From an uncultured Roseburia sp. (lineage in GTDB: Bacteria > Bacillota > Clostridia > Lachnospirales > Lachnospiraceae): a stretch of DNA of 16,699 nucleotides. The notes beneath the pieces are model-generated. The model did no database searches, had not been told where the DNA came from, and saw only the letters and a program-made list of their open reading frames with translations. Numbering within the stretch: the first letter of the stretch is position 1; each line of letters starts with the position of its first letter. The stretch is from assembly GCA_947057405.1 (NCBI GenBank), contig CAMSEJ010000010.1:1-16699 (forward strand). The letters are read 5' to 3'. The position numbers and the translations under genes are program-made. Below, in pieces: positions 1 through 7,147 of the stretch.

Positions 1-30
1 ACCGATCATCTGAACATTCCAAAACAACAC

Positions 31-36
31 AGGAGG
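31..36 (+). promoter_or_regulatory. Ribosome binding site of crt
   Basis: A perfect AGGAGG lies 8 bases before the ATG at 45 and fixes the start of the crotonase gene. The 30 bases before it show no convincing promoter, so the gene is probably transcribed from upstream of the window. Confidence 0.85.
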
Positions 37-44
37 TTTTTCAA

Positions 45-839
45 ATGAACAATTTAGTTTTAGAGGTTGCCGACGAAATCGCAGTCCTCAAAATCAGCCG
101 TCCGGCGGCGCTCAACGCATTAAATTCCGAAACATTAGATGAGTTAAACCAGGTCTTAACCGAAATTGAAGCCAGAGACGACGTAAAAGTTGTCATCTTA
201 ACCGGCGGCCCGGACAAAAAAGGCAATGAATTTAAATCCTTCGTTGCAGGCGCTGCAATTGACGAAATGGTGAACTTTTCTGCAGCAGAAGCAAGGGCAT
301 TCGGCATGAAAGCTTCCGTTCCGTTCTTTAAGCTGATGAATATGCGCCAGGTTACAATCGCTGCCGTAAACGGCTTTGCGCTCGGCGGCGGCTGCGAAAT
401 CGCCATGGCATGTGATATCCGTATCGCTTCCGACAACGCTACGTTCGCACAGCCGGAAACGGGCCTCGGCATCATCCCGGGCTTTGGCGGAACACAGCGT
501 CTTGCCCGCCTGGTCGGCATGGGACGCGCAAAAGAGATGATCTTTACCTGCGACAGCATTGACGCCAACGAAGCATACCGCATCGGCCTTGTCAACAAAG
601 TAGTTGCCAAAGAAGAACTGATGAATACCGCTTCCGAAATGGCCAAAAAAATCATCTCCAAGGGAAGCTATGCCGTTTCCATCGCAAAAGCAGCCATCAA
701 CAACGGATATGATATGGACATCCGCAATGCCGTTGAAATGGAAGCCAACTTATTCGGCGTAACCTGCTCCACACATGACAAGGCAGAAGGCATGGGCGCA
801 TTCCTTGAGAGAAGGGCAGCCAACCTGACCGATTTCTAA
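45..839 (+). CDS. crt: Crotonase / short-chain enoyl-CoA hydratase
   Basis: This 264-residue protein belongs to the enoyl-CoA hydratase/isomerase family and matches its usual length. It most likely hydrates crotonyl-CoA reversibly to 3-hydroxybutyryl-CoA in the cytoplasm, a step of the clostridial butyrate pathway. The oxyanion-hole segments are visible as SFVAGAAIDEM (residues 65-75) and NGFALGGGCE (109-118). The two catalytic glutamates are E118 and E138, the latter in PETGLGIIPGFGGTQ. The ATG at 45 follows a perfect AGGAGG. The usual partners (thiolase, hbd, bcd, etfBA) are not seen: the next gene, 12 bases on, is proC, so crt may be the last butyrate gene of an operon that begins outside the window. 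A related hydratase acting on other acyl-CoAs cannot be excluded from sequence alone. Confidence 0.9.
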   Translation: MNNLVLEVADEIAVLKISRPAALNALNSETLDELNQVLTEIEARDDVKVVILTGGPDKKGNEFKSFVAGAAIDEMVNFSAAEARAFGMKASVPFFKLMNMRQVTIAAVNGFALGGGCEIAMACDIRIASDNATFAQPETGLGIIPGFGGTQRLARLVGMGRAKEMIFTCDSIDANEAYRIGLVNKVVAKEELMNTASEMAKKIISKGSYAVSIAKAAINNGYDMDIRNAVEMEANLFGVTCSTHDKAEGMGAFLERRAANLTDF

Positions 840-851
840 ACCGTACATACT

Positions 852-1673
852 ATGGACAAAAAAATCGGATTTATCGGCTGCGGCAATATGGGCAGCGCCA
901 TGGTAAGCGGTATATTAAGCTCCGGCATCTGCACCGCGGAACGGCTGACCGCCAGCGCACAGACGCAGGCAAGCTTAGACCGGATCGCTCATGATTTCGG
1001 TATACGGACAACACCGGACAACCGGAAAGTCACCCGAAATTCCGACATCGTATTCCTTGCCGTCAAACCGCACCTTTACAAAAGCGTGATTAAGGAAATC
1101 CGCGACGACGTAGACGAAGACAGGCTGATTGTAGCGATCGCAGCCGGCATAAGCCATTCCAGGCTGGACGACTGTTTTGGCAAGCCCGTAAAAATAATCC
1201 GCGCCATGCCTAATACACCGGCGACGGTTTCGGAAGCCATGTCGGCGCTGTCGCCGAATAAGCTTGTCACGAAAGAAGAGCTGCAGACGGTTGTCACGGT
1301 ATTTGAAAGCTTCGGCAAGGCCGAAATCGTGCCGGAATCCTTAATGGACACCGTCACCGGAGTCAGCGGTTCTTCGCCGGCTTACGTTTACCTGTTCATT
1401 GAAGCGATGGCGGACGCTGCTGTTGCCGACGGGATGCCCCGGGCACAGGCATATAAATTTGCGGCACAGGCCGTTTACGGCGCAGCCAAAATGGTTCTTG
1501 AAACCGGAAAACACCCCGGAGCGCTCAAAGACGCGGTCTGCTCCCCGGGCGGCACCACGATTGCCGCCGTAGCCAAATTAGAAGAGGCCGGGCTGCGGAA
1601 CGCCGTAATCAGCGCCCAGCGGTGCTGCGTGGAAAAATCAAAAAAAATGGGAAAACCCAGGAAAAATCAGTAA
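852..1673 (+). CDS. proC: Pyrroline-5-carboxylate reductase
   Basis: This 273-residue protein catalyses the last step of proline synthesis: NAD(P)H-dependent reduction of pyrroline-5-carboxylate to proline, in the cytoplasm. The N-terminal Rossmann fold has GFIGCGNMG at residues 6-14, followed by the family motifs AVKPHLY and RAMPNTP. The C-terminal dimerisation and active-site domain carries GSSPAYVY and the signature CSPGGTTIAA. Length is normal. The gene starts only 12 bases after crt, and the bases between (accgtacatact) contain no Shine-Dalgarno sequence. Translation may therefore be coupled to termination on crt or be leaderless-like. The start is still the natural one because MDKKIGFIGCGNMG is the standard N-terminus. 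A strong hairpin terminator begins 2 bases after the stop. Confidence 0.95.
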   Translation: MDKKIGFIGCGNMGSAMVSGILSSGICTAERLTASAQTQASLDRIAHDFGIRTTPDNRKVTRNSDIVFLAVKPHLYKSVIKEIRDDVDEDRLIVAIAAGISHSRLDDCFGKPVKIIRAMPNTPATVSEAMSALSPNKLVTKEELQTVVTVFESFGKAEIVPESLMDTVTGVSGSSPAYVYLFIEAMADAAVADGMPRAQAYKFAAQAVYGAAKMVLETGKHPGALKDAVCSPGGTTIAAVAKLEEAGLRNAVISAQRCCVEKSKKMGKPRKNQ

Positions 1674-1675
1674 GA

Positions 1676-1714
1676 AAAACAGCATCCGAGCCTGTATCAG
1701 TCGGATGCTGTTTT
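1676..1714. terminator. Bidirectional intrinsic terminator between proC and the GH13 gene
   Basis: A perfect 14-bp stem pairs AAAACAGCATCCGA (1676-1689) with TCGGATGCTGTTTT (1701-1714) around an 11-base loop. The arms carry A and T runs at their outer ends, so the element can terminate transcription in both directions. It sits between convergent genes, 2 bases after the proC stop and 25 bases from the stop of the opposing glycosidase gene. Confidence 0.93.
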
Positions 1715-1739
1715 CCATTCGATTCCGTTTTACATGAAG

Positions 1740-3050
1740 CTACCGCTCCATCTTCCAGAAAGAAGCGCTGTACCCCGGCAGCCTGCTTCCTCCGCCAAAG
1801 TCATGATCCTCTCCCGTAATCAAATCCACGGCCATCCCGCATCCCGCGTCAAAATGCGCATGGTACTCCTCACTGTCCGCATTGATCGCCACAAGCACGC
1901 GCTCCGTATCCGTTTTACGCTCGAAAATACACTGCCGGTTCGTCAAAAGCACCGACCTGAAGCCTCCGTAATTCAACGCCTCCGAGCCTTTTTTCGCCTC
2001 CGAAAGCTTCCCAATCCACTCCGAAAGCGCATTCTCTTCCGGTTTGTCAAAGCACGCCCGAAGCGCCGGATCCCCTTCTTCCTTCTTCGCCTTTGCGCCC
2101 CACTCGCTTCCGTAGTACACGCACGGGATCCCCGGCATACCGAATGCCAGCGCATAAATGAGCGGCAGATGTTCCTCTTTTGCCAGATTTGACGCAATCC
2201 TGGTCACGTCATGGTTATCCACAAACGACAGCATATGCTGCCCCTTATAAAGCGTCCACTCCTCCGGCCCGAACTGCCGCAGCAGAGAATGCACAATTTC
2301 AAACATGTTCTCAGAATTAAAGCTTGAAAACAGCCCTTTATAGCACTCATAATTCGTTACCGAATGCAGCATTTCGGGATTCATCCACTGCTTATAATCC
2401 CCATGCAGCGTTTCCCCTACCAGGAAAAAATCCTCCTTTAAGCCGTCCGTAAACGCCCGCAGCCGGCGCAGAAAATCCGGCGTCAGGCAGTACGCCACGT
2501 CAAGCCTCAGCCCGTCGATATCAAATTCTTCCACCCAGCCCTTCACCGCGGAAAAAATATGCTCCACAACCGCCGGATTGGAAAGGTTGAGCTTCACCAA
2601 ATCGTAATTGCCTTCCCAGCCCTCGTACCAAAGCCCGTCATCATATCCGGAATTGCCGTGAAAATCAATATGAAACCAGTCCCGGTACGGCGAATTTTCC
2701 CGGTTTTTCAGCACATCCGAAAATGCGTCGAATCCCCTCCCCACATGGTTAAACACGCCGTCCAAAACAACCCGTATTCCTTCCTTATGCAGCGCGTCGC
2801 AGACTTCTTTAAAATCCTCATTCGTCCCCAGGCGGCAGTCAATTTTCTTATAGTCCCTCGTATTATACCCATGAGTATCCGACTCAAACACCGGAGAAAA
2901 ATAAACGGCGTTTATCCCCAGCTTTTTCATATGGGGAATCCACTCCTTCACTTTTAAAATCCGATGCGCAAGCTTCCCGTCGTTCTCATACGGCGCCCCG
3001 CAGAACCCCAACGGATAAATCTGATAAAATACACTTTCATATGCCCACAT
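1740..3050 (-). CDS. Intracellular GH13 glycosidase (alpha-amylase / cyclomaltodextrinase-like)
   Basis: This 436-residue protein is a glycoside hydrolase family 13 (beta/alpha)8-barrel enzyme. All four classic GH13 regions are visible: DGVFNH (97-102), GLRLDVA with nucleophile D184 (180-186), GETLH with acid/base E213 (212-216), and FVDNHD with the transition-state aspartate D281 (276-281). There is no signal peptide, so it should act in the cytoplasm on imported maltodextrins or on glycogen. The B domain is short and no extra N-terminal starch-binding module is present, which is compact for neopullulanase-type enzymes. The exact substrate cannot be read from sequence. The ATG at 3050 has AAGGAG about 10 bases upstream. 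It is the last gene of a leftward run and starts 18 bases after the DUF4250 gene. Confidence 0.88.
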   Translation of the reverse strand: MWAYESVFYQIYPLGFCGAPYENDGKLAHRILKVKEWIPHMKKLGINAVYFSPVFESDTHGYNTRDYKKIDCRLGTNEDFKEVCDALHKEGIRVVLDGVFNHVGRGFDAFSDVLKNRENSPYRDWFHIDFHGNSGYDDGLWYEGWEGNYDLVKLNLSNPAVVEHIFSAVKGWVEEFDIDGLRLDVAYCLTPDFLRRLRAFTDGLKEDFFLVGETLHGDYKQWMNPEMLHSVTNYECYKGLFSSFNSENMFEIVHSLLRQFGPEEWTLYKGQHMLSFVDNHDVTRIASNLAKEEHLPLIYALAFGMPGIPCVYYGSEWGAKAKKEEGDPALRACFDKPEENALSEWIGKLSEAKKGSEALNYGGFRSVLLTNRQCIFERKTDTERVLVAINADSEEYHAHFDAGCGMAVDLITGEDHDFGGGSRLPGYSASFWKMER

Positions 3051-3068
3051 AATGTCGTCTCCTTTTCT

Positions 3069-3251
3069 TTAAACAAACCGGTTTGCCGTTTCGTCATACC
3101 GGTAATCAATTCCCGCCAGTTTCTCCCGGATCTCTTCCTCACGCACATCCGCCGCCACGCAAAAATCCTGCAGGGACGCGTAAAAATCTCTCAGCTGCGT
3201 ATTCACATAACTCAGCAGCAAAACCGGATCCTTCGGCAATGTATCCGTCAT
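3069..3251 (-). CDS. DUF4250 family small protein
   Basis: This small soluble protein has 60 residues when started at the ATG at 3251 (MTDTLPKDPVLLLSYV...). A longer frame starts at 3272, but it would overlap the preceding gene, and GGAAAGGA lies about 9 bases before the 3251 start. The N-terminal LPKDP, the following LLSYVN.QLRDFY segment, and the C-terminal I.Y.YD...N.FV ending match what I recall of DUF4250, common in Lachnospiraceae and related Clostridia. The function is unknown. It is predicted to be a compact helical protein with no membrane segment, no signal peptide and a single cysteine. It begins 1 base after the stop of the prolyl isomerase gene, so the two are almost certainly co-translated. 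That is the only functional hint available. Confidence 0.8.
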   Translation of the reverse strand: MTDTLPKDPVLLLSYVNTQLRDFYASLQDFCVAADVREEEIREKLAGIDYRYDETANRFV

Positions 3252-3252
3252 G

Positions 3253-3999
3253 TTACCGCATCCTTTCCACACCGTATTTTACTTCCAGTTCCTTTACCGT
3301 TTTTAAGTAAACCTCCTGCTTCTTCTGCTGCAAAAGCTTTTCCTTAAGCTGTTCCTTTATGTCCGAAAACCGGACGCCCTCCTCTTGCTTTTTATCCTCC
3401 ACCCGGATCAGATGATATCCGAACTGCGTCTGAACCGGGCCCACCGTCTCGCCAGCCTGTGCGCCAAACGCCGCCCGTTCAAACTCCGGCACCATCTGCC
3501 CCTTTCCGAAATATCCCAGATCCCCGCCTTTTTCCTTCGACGGGCAGGTGGAATACTCCCTGGCCGCGTCCGAAAACGCCTTTCCAGCCGCAATCTCCTC
3601 TGCGGCCTTCTTTGCGTCCTCCTCGCTGTCCACTAAAATATGGCTTGCCTTCACCTGTTCGCCTGCCTGAAGCTGCGCCGGGTGCGCGTCAAAATACGCC
3701 TCTGCCTCCGAATCATCCACCGTAACCCGTTCTATTACCCCGGTAGCCGCCATATGGCTTGCAAGTTCCTGTTCCATCTTTGCAAGGGTTTCCCGGTACG
3801 TTTTGCTTTCTTTGATTTTCTGCTCTTTTGCCAGCGCCGAAAACAGATGAAAGCCGATCAGCTGCTCCAAAAGTTCATCCTTCGCATTCGGATTTGAAAA
3901 GTATACCTGCTGCTCGGGCGGATAATTCGCAATCAGATTATTTAACTCCTGCTCCGTAATCGTATGCCCCGCCGCTACTGCCAAAACTGTGTCATTCAT
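3253..3999 (-). CDS. Cytoplasmic parvulin-type peptidyl-prolyl cis-trans isomerase
   Basis: This 248-residue protein has a SurA/PrsA-like layout: an N-terminal helical chaperone-like region (about 1-105), a parvulin rotamase domain (about 117-203), and a basic C-terminal helix. Parvulin landmarks are VKASHILV (117-123), FSDAAREYSTCPS (142-154), GGDLGYFGKGQMVPEFERAAF (positions 158-178) and FGYHLIRV (193-200). It should speed proline isomerisation and assist folding. PrsA foldases are lipoproteins outside the membrane, whereas this protein has no signal peptide or lipobox and should stay in the cytoplasm. The ATG at 3999 is preceded by AAGGAG. It lies 71 bases after znuB, with a weak hairpin between them, and 1 base before DUF4250. 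Confidence 0.88.
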   Translation of the reverse strand: MNDTVLAVAAGHTITEQELNNLIANYPPEQQVYFSNPNAKDELLEQLIGFHLFSALAKEQKIKESKTYRETLAKMEQELASHMAATGVIERVTVDDSEAEAYFDAHPAQLQAGEQVKASHILVDSEEDAKKAAEEIAAGKAFSDAAREYSTCPSKEKGGDLGYFGKGQMVPEFERAAFGAQAGETVGPVQTQFGYHLIRVEDKKQEEGVRFSDIKEQLKEKLLQQKKQEVYLKTVKELEVKYGVERMR

Positions 4000-4047
4000 T
4001 TGTAATCTCCTTTTTTGTCTGTTTTAATTCCTGTTCCTGCTATCCTC

Positions 4048-4065
4048 AAAAACGGCTGTCCGCCG
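4048..4065 (-). terminator. Possible weak terminator after znuB
   Basis: Read on the minus strand, a small stem (CGGC, 5-base loop, GCCG) is followed by TTTTTG, 5 bases past the znuB stop. The stem has only 4 bp, so at best it would reduce transcription into the prolyl isomerase gene. Confidence 0.35.
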
Positions 4066-4070
4066 CACGC

Positions 4071-4868
4071 TCACCCATTCGCCTTCTTTGCATAAAAATA
4101 CGTTGCAAAATACAAAATCCCGGCAAATATCACTATCGTAGGCCCCGCCGCCACATTCGTATAATACGATACGAACAGCCCCGTCACGCCGGAAAACACC
4201 GAAAACAGCACTGCAAAGAAGTGATATTCCCGCATATTTTCCGCCAGATTCTGCCCCGCCGCCGCAGGCAAAATCAAAAGCGCATTGATAATCAATATCC
4301 CGACCCACTTAATCGAAAGCGTCACAATCACCGCAACAAATACCGCAAACAAATTTTCCAAAAGACGCACCGGGATATGCCTGTTTGCCGCTAACGTCCG
4401 GTGAATCCCCGCCGCATGCAACCCGTTGAAGCAAAACGCATAAAACAGAACCGTCAGTACAAAAATCACCGCCAGAAAGCCGATTTCGCGCCCTGTAATG
4501 CTTAAAATATCCCCTACCAAAAGGCTTGAATACCGGCTGAAATTCCCGCCCTTTGACAAAACCGCAAGCCCGACTGCGACGGAACAGGAGGAAAAAACAG
4601 ATATCACCGTATCCGCCGCAGACTCCCTTCTGCCGCTGATATAATTTAACAGAAGGGCAAACGCGACGGCAAAAAGCAGCATGGATAAATCGGTATCCGT
4701 ACACCCCATTACCACGCCCACCGCAATCCCCGTCAGGGCGGAATGACCGAGCGCGTCCGAAAAAAAAGCCATTTTGCGGCTGACAATCATCGTCCCAAGC
4801 AAACCGAACAACGGCGTAATCACCAGCACCGCAAGCAGGGCGTTTCTCATAAATCCATATGCAAGCAT
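4071..4868 (-). CDS. znuB: Metal ABC transporter permease (ZnuB/MntB family)
   Basis: This 265-residue integral membrane protein is the permease of an ABC-3 family importer for zinc or manganese. About eight hydrophobic segments can be seen, roughly at residues 9-30, 41-56, 62-77, 85-104, 128-147, 171-203, 217-236 and 242-260. Family motifs include SDALGHSAL (37-45) after the first segment and KWVGILIINALLILPAA (187-203), the region thought to contact the ATPase and line the pathway. The gene begins 3 bases after the stop of the ATPase gene, and its AGGAGG overlaps the end of that gene. The cation cannot be assigned with certainty; zinc is the default for this family arrangement, and manganese or iron is possible. 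Confidence 0.88.
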   Translation of the reverse strand: MLAYGFMRNALLAVLVITPLFGLLGTMIVSRKMAFFSDALGHSALTGIAVGVVMGCTDTDLSMLLFAVAFALLLNYISGRRESAADTVISVFSSCSVAVGLAVLSKGGNFSRYSSLLVGDILSITGREIGFLAVIFVLTVLFYAFCFNGLHAAGIHRTLAANRHIPVRLLENLFAVFVAVIVTLSIKWVGILIINALLILPAAAGQNLAENMREYHFFAVLFSVFSGVTGLFVSYYTNVAAGPTIVIFAGILYFATYFYAKKANG

Positions 4869-4871
4869 CCC

Positions 4872-5636
4872 CTACCTCCTTTTTGACACATAACCGGGAA
4901 GCTCTCCTACGCCGAACAGTTCCCCGAACGGGGCGCTTTCGTATACTTCCTTTGCGCTGCCCTCTTTTAAAATGGTTTTATCCAGCAAAATGACTTTATC
5001 CGCGTATTTCGCCACATAATCCAGATCATGTGAAATCAGAATAATCGCCAGATCGAAATTTTCCTTCAAATACTGCATCGTGCGGTAAAACAGCTCCATG
5101 CCGTTTTGATCCACCCCGGACACCGGCTCGTCCAAAAGCAAAAGGTTTGGCTCGTCCATAATCGCCATGGCCAAAAGCACCCTCTGTAGCTGCCCGCCGG
5201 AAAGGTTGCATACCTGCCGGTCCATAAATTCCCCGGCCTCAAAGACGTCCAGCGCCTGCCGGATTTTTTCTTCCACTTTCCTGCTCTTGGCCAGAAATAC
5301 CGGAAAGCGGCACTGGTAGCCTGCAATCAGATCGTACACGCTGACCGGCGTATTTTTCTCGATATTGATACTCTGCGGCACATAGCCGATTTTTAACTTG
5401 CGCAGCCTGCCGTTTTCGTGGTCTTTAAATTCAATTTTGCCGGTGTGCGGGATATCGTTTAACATGGCGCGTATCAGCGTCGATTTTCCCGCGCCGTTTT
5501 TGCCGATAATGGCGTTGATGCTCCCGCAGTGGATGTGCAGGTTGATATCCTCTAATATCACCTGCTCCCCGAACCGCACGCCCAGATGGTTGACTTTGAT
5601 ACAGTGCAGGCCGCATGGCCGGATCATTTTTTTCAT
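4872..5636 (-). CDS. znuC: Metal ABC transporter ATP-binding protein (ZnuC family)
   Basis: This 254-residue ABC ATPase powers the metal importer. All key elements are present: Walker A GKNGAGKST (45-53), Q-loop Q88 in GYVPQ, signature LSGGQ (145-149), Walker B LLLLDEP (165-171) with catalytic E170, a D-loop SGVD, and H-loop H203 in SHD. The ATG at 5636 lies 1 base after the znuA stop (TGA T ATG), and there is no strong ribosome site of its own, which suggests translational coupling. An in-frame ATG three codons later is an alternative start. The gene order binding protein, ATPase, permease is typical of complete ZnuACB/MntABC operons. Confidence 0.9.
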   Translation of the reverse strand: MKKMIRPCGLHCIKVNHLGVRFGEQVILEDINLHIHCGSINAIIGKNGAGKSTLIRAMLNDIPHTGKIEFKDHENGRLRKLKIGYVPQSINIEKNTPVSVYDLIAGYQCRFPVFLAKSRKVEEKIRQALDVFEAGEFMDRQVCNLSGGQLQRVLLAMAIMDEPNLLLLDEPVSGVDQNGMELFYRTMQYLKENFDLAIILISHDLDYVAKYADKVILLDKTILKEGSAKEVYESAPFGELFGVGELPGYVSKRR

Positions 5637-5637
5637 A

Positions 5638-6534
5638 TCAGTTTACCCCAAACGCTTCCTTCAGCAGATTGATATTTTGCTGCATCCCGTCGATATAGCT
5701 GTCTGCGCCGTAATCGCCGCGCACCAGCGTATCCAGAAAACATACGGCCACGTCCGCTTCTTTCCGGATTGTTTCCGCCATGTCCGCCCCGTAAAGCTCT
5801 TCCGCCAGGATAACGCGCACGCCTTCCTCTTTTACCGCCTTTAAGACGTCCGCCACTTCCCCGGCGGAAACCTGCCGTTCCTCGTCGAGATCCAGGGTAT
5901 ATACGATTTCAAGCCCGTAATCCTCCGCCAGATATTCGTATGCCTCATGAAAGGAAATCACTTTGCTGCCCGCAAGGACGTCCCGTAACGCTTCCTGCTG
6001 CTCTTTAAGGGCCATAAGCTTTGCGTCGTATGCGGCCGCGTTTGCCTTTAGCTGCGGCGCGTCATCTTCCGACGCTTTACAGAGGGCGTTTAAAACCGCG
6101 TCCACCTGCGCGCGGTACTTTGCAATCCCCATCCAGGCATGGGCGTTTTCTTCCGACACAAGCCCGTCCGCGGTTTCTGCCACCGTAAGAGACGGATACT
6201 GCGCCGCGACTTCCTCCAAAAACGTCTCCATGCCGCCGCCGTTGACTAAAAACAGATCGGCGGACGAAAGCAGCTGCATATCCTCCGGCGTCAGCACAAA
6301 ATCGTGCAGGCAGCCCGACTGCGGTTCGCTTAAGCATTCGATCCGGATATTCTCACAGCCGCCCGCGACCTGCTCCGCCGCAACATAGACCGGATAAAAA
6401 GAAGCCACGGCCAAAATCCCTTCTCCTCCTGCCCGCTCCTCCTGCCTGCCCGTCCCGTAAACCCGGACGAACAGCGCGGCGCACGCCGCTACGGACAAAA
6501 GCAGTACGGCCGTAAAACGATATTTCGCTTTCAC
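5638..6534 (-). CDS. znuA: Metal ABC transporter substrate-binding protein (ZnuA family)
   Basis: This 298-residue cluster A-I solute-binding protein captures a divalent metal outside the membrane. An N-terminal hydrophobic signal (about 7-23) includes SVAAC, a possible lipobox at C18, but the hydrophobic run continues past the cysteine, so lipid attachment is uncertain. Likely metal ligands are H77 (CLHDF), H132 (NAHAWM), H196 (SFHEAY) and an acidic residue near 268. The His-rich loop of Gram-negative ZnuA is absent; the stretch before H132 is acidic instead. The start is GTG at 6534, with AGGGAGG ending 6 bases before it. It begins 17 bases after engB. Zinc is the likeliest ligand, and manganese is possible. 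Confidence 0.87.
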   Translation of the reverse strand: MKAKYRFTAVLLLSVAACAALFVRVYGTGRQEERAGGEGILAVASFYPVYVAAEQVAGGCENIRIECLSEPQSGCLHDFVLTPEDMQLLSSADLFLVNGGGMETFLEEVAAQYPSLTVAETADGLVSEENAHAWMGIAKYRAQVDAVLNALCKASEDDAPQLKANAAAYDAKLMALKEQQEALRDVLAGSKVISFHEAYEYLAEDYGLEIVYTLDLDEERQVSAGEVADVLKAVKEEGVRVILAEELYGADMAETIRKEADVAVCFLDTLVRGDYGADSYIDGMQQNINLLKEAFGVN

Positions 6535-6551
6535 AAAACACCTCCCTGTCT

Positions 6552-7136
<585 letters not shown>

Positions 7137-7147
7137 AACTCTCTCCC

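Noticed and set aside
41..661. A 206-residue minus-strand frame opposite crt.
   Set aside because: It is the Ser/Ala-rich shadow of the crotonase gene and shows no family similarity or start signal.
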